Below are positions 1 through 12,358 of a stretch of DNA of 64,000 nt, one piece after another. The notes beneath the pieces are model-generated. The model made no database searches and was not told where the DNA came from. It saw only the letters and a list, made by a program, of their open reading frames with translations. This DNA is from Thuidium tamariscinum (Eukaryota > Streptophyta > Bryopsida > Hypnales > Thuidiaceae). Numbering within the stretch: position 1 is the first letter of the stretch; each line of letters opens with the position of its first letter. Position numbers and translations under genes: made by a program. The stretch covers positions 3,040,501 through 3,104,500 of the forward strand of contig OX344758.2 in the NCBI GenBank assembly GCA_947034885.2, in the 5' to 3' direction.

Positions 1-1352
1 ACAAACAAAGCTTTCTATAAATTCCAATCGCTCGATAACTTTCACACTTCACTCATTACTCAGTAAATGTAAGAAAAACGATGCAATGAAATAAATAACA
101 GCATCAATTCAGCATGCACGCTATAGACGTACTGTACTGTAGGCATTCGGAATCTCGAAAATCTTTCCAAACAGTGCTGAAATCACGTGACAAAGGAAAG
201 AAAATGCAACGAGCATTCCAAAATCTCAAAATATATTTGCTCGCACGGATTTTCACTACAGTATCTACAAACCACAGGCGTCACTTCAACTTAACCTCAT
301 TACCTCGGGCCACTCACTCACTCAGAGGTTCTGCTTACGAATAAACGGCGATCGCTAATGCTCTATGGTCTGCTGTATAATGCTCAATGATCAGTTCGGC
401 TTCTTACTCGCCGCCTCGCCGGGCATATAGCAGATTGGATAAGCCAAGTGCTCGCAGATGGGAACACGTGCGGGAACCGAGGGCTGCGATGCTGCGGCGC
501 TCCGCAACCACGACTGACGGAGCCCTTGCATAAAAATACCTTGAGCTGGAAGTGTTTCAGGGATTTTGCTCAACACGGTGACAGTATGGTCGCAATTGTC
601 AGATGCTGTCATTGGTGTCAGTGCAGTGGATCAACCCCTGCGGCTCAGGTATCTGATAATTATTCAGTTTCTGTAGAAAATGGATTACGCCAGTTCAGTT
701 TTTGCAATTATTTGGACGTGGGTCTTTCGTACTTTTTCGGAAATGCAGAATCTCATAAAGTTCTGGCGATCTGGGGCTGTCCCTCTCTTGTTTTGCCTTC
801 GGACTTTCATAACGTTCAAGATAAGGCAGAGAATCGTTGTAGAGTTTGTTTGCCGTCTGGTTTTGCTTAATAATCTGTACAACAGTAGAGCTCAACGTCG
901 GAGGTCTTAACTCCCTGCTTGATAATTGGGTCAGGTCTTCTACTCGAAAATTCGGCGAGCTTACAGAATTGTCAGCGAGAGAACTTACTCAAAAAAAAAG
1001 TTCACAAAAATTCGTTGTATTTACAAGTACGATCATTGTACTGCATACAGATGATCTGAGCATAATATTCCATCGTCGGTTAAAACATTACGATTCCGAA
1101 GAAATGCAACGGAGCACGATCAGGGAAATCGATGTTCACTCAAGCTGAATTACTCTATGGATTCCGTTATCCCGAATCCAAGTCGGCAGTAGATGCGCCC
1201 TTCCGGAGGGTTTCTTGAAGCTTCAGCACGTCGATGTCTTTCGCCTGCAAGAAATCAAATGACTCGGAGCTTCGAGATTGCATTGCGGCCTTCACAAATT
1301 TTAGCAAATTTTACAAAATTCAAATAATTCCAATTGGAATAGAATAATAAAT
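1..1352. other. Region with no supported gene
   Basis: The base composition is near that of the gene-bearing parts of the window, not the AT-rich repeats, and short open frames occur on both strands. None has a recognisable domain, and none has a start codon and splice sites that together make a convincing model. It may hold exons or UTR of a gene cut by the window edge. Confidence 0.4.
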
Positions 1353-1389
1353 TCAGGTACAAAAAAGAAGTGAAGGATCAAGAAGTGAT

Positions 1390-1646
1390 ATATATACTTC
1401 CTCACGCAACCGCTGTTCTCGAGAACTAATGAAGAAGTCTTTCGTTGTTTTCGCTTTGATTAAACTCGGGGTAGGGATCTCGCCAGAGTCATCACAACTG
1501 TCCTCCAAGGTTACTTTGCGTGTCGTCCTCTTCTGAACCTCCTGGCTTGTAGAATTCGTCCCCTCCACAAGAGCTTCGTGCTTTCCGTCATCACATCCCC
1601 TGTTGCAGGTTGACCGCTCGTGTGCAAATCCTCGTATGTTCAACTG
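1390..1646 (-). other. Possible internal exon of an unrecognised gene
   Basis: On the minus strand an open frame follows an acceptor-like CTCTGCAG (just above position 1646) and runs to a donor-like GAGGAA/GTATAT near 1390. The peptide is hydrophilic, rich in Lys, Arg, Glu, Ser and Thr, and includes HERSTCNRGCDDGKHEAL. I recognise no domain and cannot join it to other exons. The apparent start of the larger frame here is not part of a convincing initiation context. It could be an exon of a gene extending left or right, or a chance frame. Confidence 0.25.
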
Positions 1647-1670
1647 CAGAGTACTTAGCTCAATAAACAC

Positions 1671-2562
1671 GCAGCATTAAATTCAACTGTACAATGATAC
1701 AGATGCTTCTCATAATCCTCCAGTCAGCATTCAATCCATGCGTTGTCACCTTCCTAAGAACCAAGCTTGGAAACCTTACCAAGTTTCGGCTCGGAGTCCA
1801 TCGACCGAGAGTCTTGAAGCCACTCATTACGCCGGTCACCGTTCTCCAACTGAAACCAAATGCCTTAGAAAACTTCAATCACTCCAAGAATTTCAGCCAA
1901 AACAGTTATCCAATACCATCCAGAACCCCCGACCAAGCAATCGAGACACAATCACAGCACGAAATTCTACTTTCAATTAAACCCCATTGCGGTTGAGGAG
2001 CGAAAAGGTAAGATGAGATTCAGACAGTCAGATCATGATTCACACGACGCTGAACACAAGTGTGAGTAATGGACGAAATCTTCAGGAGGAACGTGAAGAA
2101 ATATGAAACATATTAATAATCAAATTCTTGAGTCGCCAATGGTGCAAGATGTTAACGTTTCATTTCCTCTTCACTAATTCACCATGCTTATAGAAGATGA
2201 AACACCGACCCGTCACCGAATGAACGGACAAACCAAACAGATTAATGCTTATCACCTTCAAATCTCAGTCGCAATGAAAAAATTGTTCAGATTTTCAGTC
2301 ACTGACAAACCACTGAGTCACTCAATCAATTTCGGGACATTTCCGAAATGCTCGCACTTGTTTATTCCAAGAAAAAAAAGGGCTACAAAACTGAGTCGCG
2401 CCATGGTTGTCCAGGGCGACTCAAGAATTTGATTCTATAATTCAATCAACACTACGGCGTTGCATCGGCGACTACGGATCGGCCTCTTCTTTCGAGAGGC
2501 CGGCGACAACAGCTCAGATGTCAACCATGGCTATCACAAAAAGGACACAAATAAATTAAGCT
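1671..2562. other. Intergenic / probable 3' UTR of the EXORDIUM-like gene
   Basis: No supported gene. The right part lies just past the stop codon of the minus-strand EXORDIUM-like gene and is expected to include its 3' UTR. I see no clear polyadenylation signal cluster or repeat. Confidence 0.4.
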
Positions 2563-3843
2563 CTAGGCCTGCAGAGCACACTTCTTGGTTGCGGGGTTGA
2601 AGCTGTAGGGGATGAGATACTTGCGCCCCCCGACACCATTCACGTTGTAACTCGCCCCGGTCTTGCTCTTGAGGAGATTGCCGGCGTAACCAGGGTAAGC
2701 ATCCTCGCCATAAATCCCAGCACAAACGGCCACAGCTTCGGAGCCATCGTATATGCTCCCTTGGTAGTATCCGTTTCCGAGAGTGTTCGTTGCTGCGCCA
2801 GAAATCATGCTCGAGATCGTGATGCTCATGCCGTCCACGCCGACATCACCGTTCGGTGCCTTGAGCGGGGGAGTGTTCGGTCCAGCGCCATAAGGTGCCT
2901 TGGCGAAGGGCCAAGCGCAGGTTCCCGGGCACGTCTTGGCAGGGTTTCCTACCCACACGAAGGGTAAGGCCTTGTGTTGCGTTGCCAGAGAGCGTGTGTA
3001 ACTGTGGGTGCCGCACTGGGAGCTGCAGAATCCTTGCACGGCAACATCCGCGGATGTCAGCACCAAGTACAGGGCGGTCGGATCAACAAACTTAGGATCA
3101 ATGGTCTTCAAATTCTTCGTCACCAGCAACTCGATATCCGACTCCTTCAGGTTCTTCTTCAAGCTGTAATTGGCGTCTGCAATTACCTTCCCCAGGACAA
3201 CATTCTGTGCCACTGAGGTCTTCTTCGTGTCCTTGAAATTCTTCGTGATCGCCCACCACCCTGCCACGGTAGGGTAGCCCTTGCTCGCCTGCGGACCCGT
3301 AAACGACTTAACGAGATCAGTGACAATGCCTTTCTGCGTCACCGTCCAGGCGCCATAAAAAATCACATGCACTTTCAAGGGGGTGCCCGTCAGCAGTGGG
3401 CCATAGTGGTACTTCAGATCGATGGTCGGATCTGACACGAGGAACTTCTGCCCTCCGGCGAAGCCTTTCTGCATAACTTCATGGTAAGGGATTGCTCTGC
3501 CGCCGTGGGACCATTTCGAACTCCCTAGTGCAGTAGCTTCATAAGCGGGGATGTCATCAGGTGCGAACGAGTTCCAAGACACCGCGAGAATGAGAAGAGC
3601 GGACAACATCCCAATCAAGATGTTGCGATTCCGAATAGCAGGGCTGGAACTGAGCAACGGCGTATCCTTGATCGACATTGTCGGAGAGTTTTTGAGCTTC
3701 ACTTCTGAATTCAAAGAGGTCGCGCGGGGCAAAATGGGTGTGGAGTCCGACAGATCCAACTTAACGGAAGAAGCCGTCCGTTGAAATGCCGCCATGCTTT
3801 CTCGCACACTCGACGCACTCCTCTCCAGCGGAGACCCTGCCAT
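2563..3843 (-). CDS. EXORDIUM-like protein (phosphate-induced protein 1 family) with N-terminal membrane anchor
   Basis: The family (PF04674) acts at the plant cell surface in brassinosteroid- and carbon-related growth control; no enzymatic reaction is established. The single-exon frame matches it over about the last 300 residues: YHYGPLLTG, KVHVIFYGAW, FTGPQ, VAGWWAITKNF, ALYLVLTSADV, GFCSSQCGTH, FVWVGNP, CPGTCAWPFA, APNGDVGVDGM, YPGYAGNLL and a final GRKYLIPYSF with a C-terminal Cys. Paired cysteines suggest secretion. The N-terminus is unusual: about 75 Ser/Thr-rich residues precede one hydrophobic segment (ILIGMLSALLILAV), which looks like a type II signal anchor and not a cleaved signal peptide. 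I chose the first ATG (3841-3843). A second in-frame ATG at 3793-3795 has a better Kozak context (A at -3, G at +4) and would shorten the protein by 16 residues. The frame continues upstream only through a TTG. Being single-exon is normal for the family. Confidence 0.93.
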   Translation of the reverse strand: MAGSPLERSASSVRESMAAFQRTASSVKLDLSDSTPILPRATSLNSEVKLKNSPTMSIKDTPLLSSSPAIRNRNILIGMLSALLILAVSWNSFAPDDIPAYEATALGSSKWSHGGRAIPYHEVMQKGFAGGQKFLVSDPTIDLKYHYGPLLTGTPLKVHVIFYGAWTVTQKGIVTDLVKSFTGPQASKGYPTVAGWWAITKNFKDTKKTSVAQNVVLGKVIADANYSLKKNLKESDIELLVTKNLKTIDPKFVDPTALYLVLTSADVAVQGFCSSQCGTHSYTRSLATQHKALPFVWVGNPAKTCPGTCAWPFAKAPYGAGPNTPPLKAPNGDVGVDGMSITISSMISGAATNTLGNGYYQGSIYDGSEAVAVCAGIYGEDAYPGYAGNLLKSKTGASYNVNGVGGRKYLIPYSFNPATKKCALQA

Positions 3844-4087
3844 ACAACCCGCTGAATCCCACACTCCACGCACCAATCCACCTACAGCCTCTCCACCAGA
3901 TCCTCCTCCTCCTTAATCCAATCACCAAGCAATGCACTCAAATTGCTACTCAACCCAAATCTCTCAATTCCAAACAATGCAGCTCCCCAAACCCCACCTG
4001 CCTGCCTGTTCAACGCGCTAACGACCTCGAAACCTCTTCTACCTCCTCCAAATTCTCTCCTGCACCGTCCAAGAACAGACCTAACTG

Positions 4088-4480
4088 TTACAAATCTACA
4101 ACAACGGACGCATAGATGAGTGGATCCACAAATCCAAGATCTGGGTTCAGCCCAGAGAGCGAAGGAGAAGCGAATGCAACTACTTGCAGGCGGTCAAAGA
4201 GCTGATATAGCGATTGCAATACGACTCTTCTGTCGCGCGTTACCTTTCCGAATTCCGGATTCAAGGGGCGGTGAAGCTGGATGTTGATCCCAACTGGCGG
4301 AGTCCCTCTGTAATTAAGTAGCAGTGCCTTCCCCACCGCGACAAAGAACGCTGATGCGACTGATTGCGGGAGGACAGGCGCCAGTTTGAGCGCCGCGGCC
4401 GCCACCAAGTGCGGGAACGGCTTTCGAGCGGCGCCCGGGAGCCTCGCATTCTTTCCTTAATTGATTTTCGGTTGGGACTC
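4088..4480 (-). other. GC-rich open frame, function unknown
   Basis: This minus-strand frame lies upstream of the EXORDIUM-like gene. It is open from a stop near 4460 down to its stop at 4088 and reads through KPFPHLVAAAALKLAPVLP and GTPPVGINIQLHRPLNP. There is no ATG; only a GTG near 4408. The block from about 4,100 to 4,960 is GC-rich and open on both strands, as GC-rich DNA tends to be. It could be a fragment of a host gene, an exon, or upstream leader of the EXORDIUM-like transcript. I recognise no family. Confidence 0.2.
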
Positions 4481-4845
4481 CGCGTCGCCGTGAATGTGGC
4501 GAGAGAATTCTGTGGAGAAGGGCTACAGTTAAGTAATTTCGGCAGGGGATCACCGCCGATCGCGGCCATTGTCAGAGTGGCGACCCGGGGAGGGTGGATG
4601 TCTGGCAGAGGAAGATTGGCAAGCGCTGCACACTTGCGAATCGTAAGGGCTCCTACGTTTCCTCGTGCTACGGGGCCGCTCGGGGTTTCAAATGCGGGGG
4701 CTAAAGTCCGAGAGGTCAGTCCCTCCAAATTAGCTCGCATTAGCTCGCATTAGCTGCTAGTAGGCCGGAACTGCGCATTTGGAAGGCTGACTCCCGTCCG
4801 ACTCCCAACGGAGAAAGGCGGGCCCCCAGTTCCCCACCCCTACTG

Positions 4846-4945
4846 CTCCAACTCAGACCTCGGGGCTCCAGCTCAGACCTCGGGGTTCCAGCTCAGAACT
4901 CGGGGTTCCAGCTCAGACCTCGAGGCTCCAGCTCAGACCCCGGCC
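4846..4945. repeat. 20-bp tandem repeat, five copies
   Basis: Five adjacent copies of a 20-bp unit close to CTCCAGCTCAGACCTCGGGG, differing by one or two bases each. The tract ends the GC-rich block upstream of the EXORDIUM-like gene, and composition changes sharply to AT-rich just beyond it. Confidence 0.9.
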
Positions 4946-4959
4946 TCTCCACTATTGCA

Positions 4960-7060
4960 CTGTAATTTTCTCCGTTCCACCAGCCTGGGTTAACTTACCC
5001 CCCCAAGCGTCCAGACTCATCTCCAGAATTGATGATGATTTGGGAAAAATCATCAGAAAGTTCTATTTGGAAGAGTGTTTTGGAATTGAGATGCATATAA
5101 AAGTTGTACAATTTAAGTTATAGACTTCATCCATGCAATTAGATTCTCCAATGTTATCACTGATATTTTTCTATAAATTTTGAAAGAGAAAATTTAAAAT
5201 TCCTCCTAAATTCAATTACAAGCAAAAGATTGTCATTTTTTGAGTAAATTTTGTTGAAATGGATTTGAAATGAAGTTCTCTTGACATGGTGATTTTTTGT
5301 AATTTTTGTATCATTTGATTCTATAACCTTTTTTGCAATCCTAGTTTTGAAATAGAGTCAATGTAGTTTTGGCTTGGTCAACCCCTTGACATACTTCCAC
5401 ATCTATAATTTTAGAAAAATATGTAGTCTATTAACACCAAATCCAACCCTTGGATATGACAACAAATTCATAGAGTATCTTTGAAATTTATGAATTTGGA
5501 CTTTCAAGCACATGTGGCATTTGTTTTTTATTTAGAAAGCTTAAGCTTTGGGATGCAGTTTTCTTGGCATATTTCTTGATTTTATTTCATTGTTTTTTGG
5601 AGTGTGTTGGTATTTGTTGTTAAATGAGTGATTTTATTTTCAAGGTTTCAAGGTTGTCTTTTGTTCTAGGTTTAAATACAATAAAAATTTAAGATTTGGG
5701 AGAAATTTTGGTGGCAATATGCAATCCTCTTTTGTGACTAAAATGTAGTCATCTAGATGATGCTTTCTACAACAATGAAGGAGTCTTTTAATAACAAATC
5801 AAGGGGCTTAGAAGGTGTTGAATTTTAGTAGTGAAACTTCAACAAGGGGGCATTTTCTTCCATTATTGTTGTTGTTTGCCTCACAAAAGAAACTCAATCC
5901 TTCTCACTTCTTCTAGATACAAGGTAGGTAATCAATACATTGGAACTATGTAGAAAAGATAGTGTGGGGATTGATTAATGTAATGAACCACAACAAATTT
6001 AAGAAACTTTAGAAGATGAATTTTGGTGCATTTGAGAATTAGGTGAACATATTGACTCCTTTGGTGCATTCAAGAATTTGGTGAACATATTGGCTCCTTT
6101 CTTGAGAAATAGGGTTGTAAATCAAGTAAGGCTCCTAATGGAAATTAAAAAATTTGTAGCATATATAATTTATAGATTTCCAAATGGTCATGTATTTTCT
6201 AGGACAAAATTCCATGTTTGTATGTCCTTGAAAATGTATAGTTTAATGTTTTACTTTCTTTTAAGTAGAAAAAATAGAATTAAAAACTGGCTATTTATAA
6301 GACTTTTTGATTATAAGATTGGATCCAAAAAATGACAACAAAATCGCCAACTCTTTAGAATGTTCATCAATGTACACGCAAGGGAGGCGATTTTGCCCAA
6401 ACATGGAGGATGTAAAATAATTCATTTTCTAATTGCTTTTGATAGGAATATTTCTACCTATTAGAAAATATACCTTAGAATTCCAGCTAAAAATCATTAA
6501 CTTAAACTGCTCAATAGTAATTTTTAAAAACTATAAATGAAAATGTGACAAATTATCAAAATTTAAATTTAAATATACTATGATTTTTTCTTAAATTTAA
6601 AAATAATAGATACAATTACAATCAAGATCTCTGGAAAGAATTTTTTTGTTTGTAGCATTGGATCTAAATTCAAAAGTTCTAGCATTCCAAAATCAGAACA
6701 CAACAAAATTGGTGTTTTATAAAATCACCTTACAGTTTGAGATTTTTGTGACCTACCTAGTGAAGGTTGCTTGAAGTTAATCCAACCTTTTTGTGGTAAA
6801 GATTTGACATTCAACAGTCGGTTGTTGGGATCTACATCCATTGCTTTAGTGAAGGTGGATAGAACTCTAACTTAAGTGCAAGCTTAGATTTTACCATTTA
6901 AAAATTAATAATAGAAAAAAATGATCTTCAAGAGATAAAATTCATTTGGCTATAACTTTCAATTAAAAAAAAAGCCAATTTCAATGATTTTTATCATTTT
7001 AGAAATGACAATGAATGATCTATAACTAAAGATATCATTTGATTTTGTCAAATTTATATC
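4960..7060. other. AT-rich intergenic DNA with a decayed repeat copy
   Basis: No gene seen. Around 6,340-6,640 the sequence is clearly related to the interior of the CACTA-type insertion at 31458-32210. Shared blocks include CGCAAGRGAGGC, a stretch around the CAGCT box followed by ATTAA, and TGTGACAAATTA followed by AATTTAAATATA. I read this as an old, truncated copy of that family on the plus strand. Confidence 0.55.
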
Positions 7061-7372
7061 ATTAGGGGAGATTTGAAGGCAAAAAAGGGGATTTTTAGGG
7101 CTATTTCCTAATTATTTCCCATATTGTTTAAAAACAAACTAGCCTATAACACAAGAATTATTTAATTTTTGAAATAAATAAATAAATATTGAAAATTTTG
7201 AAAATTATTTAAAAACTTAAATTTGATTTTCAAAAACTAAGAATTTTAAAAAATCAATTTTTTTTGACATAGCACTCTTTTGACGATGTTTGACTATTAA
7301 TGTGACAAGTTCCCATAGTCCAAGTACTCAATATAACTCAGAGTCTTCTAATGCCCTAAAATCTCCCTTTAT
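7061..7372. mobile_element. MITE, ATTAGG-family (divergent copy)
   Basis: It begins ATTAGGGGAGATTTGAAGG and ends with a degenerate inverted copy (CCCTAAAATCTCCCTTTAT). Just inside the right end is a GTTCCCATAG / CAGAGTCTTCT segment that also occurs near the right ends of the copies at 14857-15145, 14618-15279 and 17565-17835. It has no coding capacity. I could not identify a target-site duplication. Confidence 0.5.
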
Positions 7373-7630
7373 CTAAAACTCTAGAGTTTTCAAAATACAC
7401 TCAATTGGATAGATAATTGATTGTATTTTAGGCGATTTATTTAGGCCAAAAGGATCAATATTGTTAATTTTTGGAGTTTGAACCCATTTCTTTTGCAATT
7501 TGAACTATTTAGAGCAATCAATGGACACTTAATTCTTTGTTGTTTGAAAGACATAGAAGACAATGCTTAAACACCCACCATAAGAGTTTAAGAGGAGAAA
7601 TACAAAGAATCTAATTGTAGGCATTCTATC

Positions 7631-8554
7631 TTAACCCTTAAAGGACCAAACTGCATTTTTTGGCAACATAGCGATTTTGGACAGCTCACTATGAGTGGAG
7701 TTTTTTTTTTCTTTGAAATTTTCACACAACATGTGTCCAAGGAGTATCTTGAAGGCCCAACAATTTTCATAACTTTTGACTACATGGTCAAAAAGTTATT
7801 GCATGATATGTAGTTTTCATTGGTCAGTGGGCAGCCCAAAAATTTCTTATAAAAACATTTTTTTAAATTAATAATTTGAAATTGGTTTTTCGATGTATAT
7901 ATATGCAAAAAGCTTTGAATCATTCCATTTTGATTTATGAGATGAAAGTTATGAAGAGATTTAATTTGCAGGCAGTTATGGATTCTCTACTCTAAAATAA
8001 AACTTTGGAAGCCTTTACTTTTACTCAATTTTAAATATTTTTGAAAAAAAATTAAGATTTTGGATGTTGATTGTTTGTTACAACATTACAACCATTGGGA
8101 TTGGCCTTTTTTTTATTCTATAATAAAGTTTTAACAATTTAGTACTTTGTATCACTCTCTACTTCTTTCTGCTCATTAATTTTTTCCTATATGTTGTACA
8201 ATTCCAAATGATGCCAGTTTTTTTGAGCATGTAGCCAACTTGCCATGAAGAATGAATCCAGAAAAGCACCACCATTTGGGGCACTTTTTCATAGAAATGT
8301 GACCTTGTGAAGTGTAGCTACCCGGTTTTTTGCAGGGACAAAAAAGGGTTTTTGTCAATTCAAATGCTAATATCTTGCAATCTACACGGTGGAAATTTCT
8401 GAAATTTTTTCCACATATTTTGACACTAGTATACTAAAAGATCCTATGATTACATGTGTCAAAAAATGTTTAAAAAAAATTTGGTGCTTGTAATAGAAAT
8501 GACAGTTTTAGTGTGTTTTTGGTGAAGACATAGTCTCTGACTTTTAGGGGTTAA
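7631..8554. mobile_element. Non-autonomous piggyBac-like element (copy A)
   Basis: The element is bounded by TTAA on both sides. It begins TTAACCCTTAAAGGACC and ends CTTTTAGGGGTTAA, so the ends are inverted repeats of about 12 bp next to a TTAA target site, as in the piggyBac superfamily. It is about 920 bp, AT-rich and non-coding. It is homologous over most of its length to the copy at 9391-10286, sharing GGCAACATAGCGATTTTGG, TTTTCACACAACATG and AATATCTTGCAATCTACAC. The superfamily call rests only on ends and target site. Confidence 0.65.
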
Positions 8555-9390
8555 AAGGGGAGATTAAAAAAAAAACTTCCTTCTAATGCATAATGCTTAC
8601 ATTACTGCAATTCAAATGCTAATATATAAGAATGTGAAGGATATAGATAACCGAGTAGATAACCAATGATTAACATTACAATATTTGGCAAATAAATATC
8701 CTAAAAATACTTTAAATGCATTTTATATTAGTTTAGATATAGGATTATATGACATACACATGTATTATCAAGTCAAGTTTACCAATTGTTTTTAAAAACA
8801 TACCTACAAATTAGAATGAAGTAATAAGGTATATGTGTCTCACTTCTTCATATGGGATTGTAGTAGACTCAATTTGAAAAAGATGGATTTTCAAACACAT
8901 ACATAGAAGGAATGGGCTTTAGAAAATTAAACAAGGTGTTAAAAGTTACTTCCAAGTTCTTAAGTTACTTTAGGCAACCCTTATCATTCTACCTTTTTAG
9001 TATTATTTCTTACCAATTTTTTTCTATCCTATAAGTGAAAGGTGTACTTTGTTGAACAATTGATTCCAATGTATCACCTCAAACTCTAAGGGTAGAATTA
9101 GAATTCAACAAATTTATTTCAATTTTTCTTAGTAGTTCCCTAAGGTACTTTTCTATCTTACAAGTTGAGGTGCATCTTGTGGAACAATTGGTTCCAAAAC
9201 ACAACTTCATACTCAAGGCATGTCCTTAGAGGTCCCAACCTAATTTATTTGTTTCTACCATAATTAGGGGACGGTTAAGTTGAAAAGGGGAATAGATTTC
9301 CACCACCTTTAGTTAGTGATAGATAGTCCTACACTACAAACATAGAGATAAGAATATGGAATCATTTTTTATATGGACCAACAAAGAATA
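8555..9390. other. AT-rich intergenic spacer
   Basis: I see no gene, RNA gene or clear repeat between the two piggyBac-like copies. Confidence 0.5.
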
Positions 9391-10286
9391 TTAACCCCTA
9401 AAGGACCAAACTGCGTTTTTTGGCAACATAGCGATTTTGGGCAGCTCACTACGAATGGAGTTTTTATTCTTTTTCTTTGAAATTTTCACACAACATGCGC
9501 CCAAGGAGTAGCTTTAAGGTTCAATAAGTTTCATAACATTTGACTACATAGTCAAAAAGTTATTGCATGATATGTCATTTCCTTTTATCTCAGGGTAGCT
9601 TGGGCAGATAAAAAACTTCTTTAAAAATAATTTTTTGAAAAAATTAAAAATTGAAATATTTTATTTACAATTTTGTGTATCCAGGAATCTTTGAATCATT
9701 CCATTTGGATTAGTGAGTCAAAAGTTATGAGGAGGTTTAGTTTGAGGTAGTTTGTGGCTAGTTACAAAATTCCTACACTACAAAAAAAGTTTGAAATCCT
9801 TTATTTAATTCAATTTTTAATATTTTTGAATAAAAATAATTGCAATAGGTGAAGATTGTTTATTACAACATTTTAACCATTGGGATCAGAATTTTTCAAT
9901 TCCATAAATAAATTGTTTACAATTTAGTGTTTTGGCTCATTTTCTACTTCAATCTTTGTACTTGTTATTTTTTCCTCTATGTTTTACAACTCCAAATGAT
10001 TTGAAATTTTTTTTACATATAGCCAACTTGCCTTTTGAAGTGCAGCTGCCCGGATTTTCGCAGTGGTAAAATAATGATTTTTGTCACTTCAAACACTAAT
10101 ATCTTGCAATCTACACAACAAAAATTGCTGAAATTTTTTCCACATCTTTTTAAACCTGTGCTCTAAAAGATCATATGGTTTCTTTTGTCCAAAAATGTTT
10201 TTTTCTTAAAATTTGGTAGTTGTCTAAAAAATGACAGTTTTGAAGCAGTTTTGGTGAAAACATAGTCAAAAACCTTTAGGGGTTAA
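9391..10286. mobile_element. Non-autonomous piggyBac-like element (copy B)
   Basis: It begins TTAACCCCTAAAGGACC and ends AACCTTTAGGGGTTAA, giving ten-base perfect inverted ends (CCCCTAAAGG) flanked by TTAA. It is about 900 bp and in the same orientation as the copy at 7631-8554, with extensive similarity and no coding capacity. It is the best-preserved member of the family in this window. Confidence 0.7.
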
Positions 10287-11980
10287 AAAACTTTAGGGAG
10301 AAGTAGGTATGTGGACAAGTAGCTCTATAGACAAGTATAATGTTTTTTAGTGGTGGTCGTTTAAGTAGCATTTCACTTTAAATAGTTGCTACTAGAGTCT
10401 TAGTGCAATCCAAGTGGCAAATGGATTTCCTCTATACAATGAAAGCAAGGAATCCACAATTGCCAGTGGAAGCCATAGCCACGACCTAGGAAGCCTAAGG
10501 CACATTGTAGTGTTGCAAATATCAATCATTGTTGCAACTACACTCAACATTTGGTAACTCACACCTTTGCAAATGCTTCACTAAGTATGCTTTTGCTAAC
10601 TTAGTTTTGAGTCGAAGTTTCGTTTTATGAGCTTGTTACTTCTAAGTACACAAGAGTTATTTAGGCTAGGATTATAGAATTACCTTGCTTGATATTTATG
10701 AAAGCATTGGAAACTGTACTATGTGTAGTTTAACCCTAGAAGGATGCAAAGGGTCTTTGTGAAATTCATGATTTCTAAAACCATGAGAACTAGGGTGGCC
10801 CGTGCCGTTGCCACGATCTAATTTTTTTAATGTATAGAAACTTCAAAATTCAATAACTTTCATGCTGTAGGTTGGAACACCATGAATCAAAGCCCGTGCA
10901 TCCCTCCTTGCCGAGGGCTTTCTGACAGTACCAAATACACACCCGGGGACTCACGGTCCGGGAGATCTCAACGTAACAAACAAACAAACAAACAAACAAA
11001 TATCCAAACCAACATCGTATCTTCATAGAGGATCATTGATAATAAAATATTCAAAAAAACTCATTTGAAGTCAAAGAACTATAAAAGATCTTGACTTTCC
11101 ACTCCTAAAACCCAAGATGAATGATTGCAATTATGTCCTACATGCATGAAATCCTTGTCATCCATCGGACCAGAGTGGTCCGCTGCGGCGTACTGCGGCA
11201 TCAGAACTTCACTCTCCACAGACAACGGCTCTTCTTCAACGTCGGTACATATTTCTACCTTTGCTGAACATTTTTCCAACCACTCATGCATATAATTGGG
11301 GGCTTCGACTTTCTAGTTTGTAAAGTCGATGTTGAAGTGTGTGTTGTGATAATGGCGTCAAAGCTACCTGCTTGCTAGTTTGTGATGTCCATGAGCAAGC
11401 TACATCATTCCAAAAACTGCGCTGTATCTGTGACAATGACAAACAGCAGATATTTTGAAATTGCGATGTCCATTGTATCGACTTCATCATAGCTGTATCT
11501 AGGTTGTCTGTCCTTGATGTTAGGTGTGTCTATGCTACAATTACTTCATCTAGCATGAAAGAAACCTTCATGCTGCTTGGATTTCGATGGAAACAATGAT
11601 TCATTTCTGTAGATTAATTTGAAATCCCTACTCATTGGAACCTACTACATTACCCAGTCCCTCTATCCACCAGGAAGAAGTCTAATTGGAAGCAACTTAG
11701 AAAGAAACACAGTAGGCAGTTATAATTCTCATGACGTTTGCAATAAGGTTATAATAATAACACTCATACAGCAAGTAAACAATTGCATACTCATAATTTA
11801 CATTTAAAAAAGTGTGTATGTCTAAGATAAAGACTTCAGGTGCTTTAAAATATTGTTCAAGTGTTCTAACCTTCGGCAAGTTTTTCCCAGTTGCTTTACG
11901 CGCTAGTCCAACTCATTTGAATTAATTTTGACACCACTAATGCTACAATTTGCGTAGGTTTATGTGTTTGTTACCACTTA
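10287..11980. other. Intergenic DNA with an (AAAC)n tract
   Basis: There is a simple AAAC repeat at 10975-11000 directly after a GC-richer segment (about 10,790-10,974) containing CCCGGGGACTCACGGTCCGG. A tailed, SINE-like 3' end is possible, but I found no tRNA-like promoter boxes. Short minus-strand frames at 11079-11490 have no recognisable domain. No gene is supported. Confidence 0.4.
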
Positions 11981-12358
11981 GTGGTGACATGGCGTCCCAA
12001 TCAGTGGGTTTTGGTGAAGACCAACAACACGATTACGTTGGGCCTCAATGGACTTACTGGAGATGCCTTGTTAACTAGCAGCAATGACGAAGAAAGCAGT
12101 GATGATGACTACTCCAATCAGGAGCAGCCGGTTGACTACCACGACCTAGAAGTATTGCATGCGGATCGCGTTGATCGTAGAGGGAAGAGAAATGCGAGCA
12201 CAACCAACAAACCAGCACGACAACCTCCAAAGCAGCAATTACCAACTCAGAGTGACACCAGCAATCAAAACAAGTGCACGTCATTTTATGATCACGGGCG
12301 CATGCTCAAGCATGTCGTCAACAACGAAAAATCGCAGAAGCAATCAAATGGTTTTTAA
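11981..12358 (+). other. Unrecognised open frame with acidic stretch
   Basis: A 125-codon frame opens with GTG, so there is no ATG at its start. It contains an acidic run (NDEESSDDDYSN) followed by a basic Gln-rich part (DRRGKRNASTTNKPARQ). An ATG in another frame at 11988 gives only about 29 codons. The base composition is higher in GC than the flanks, so this may be a remnant of a coding sequence. I recognise no family. Confidence 0.2.
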
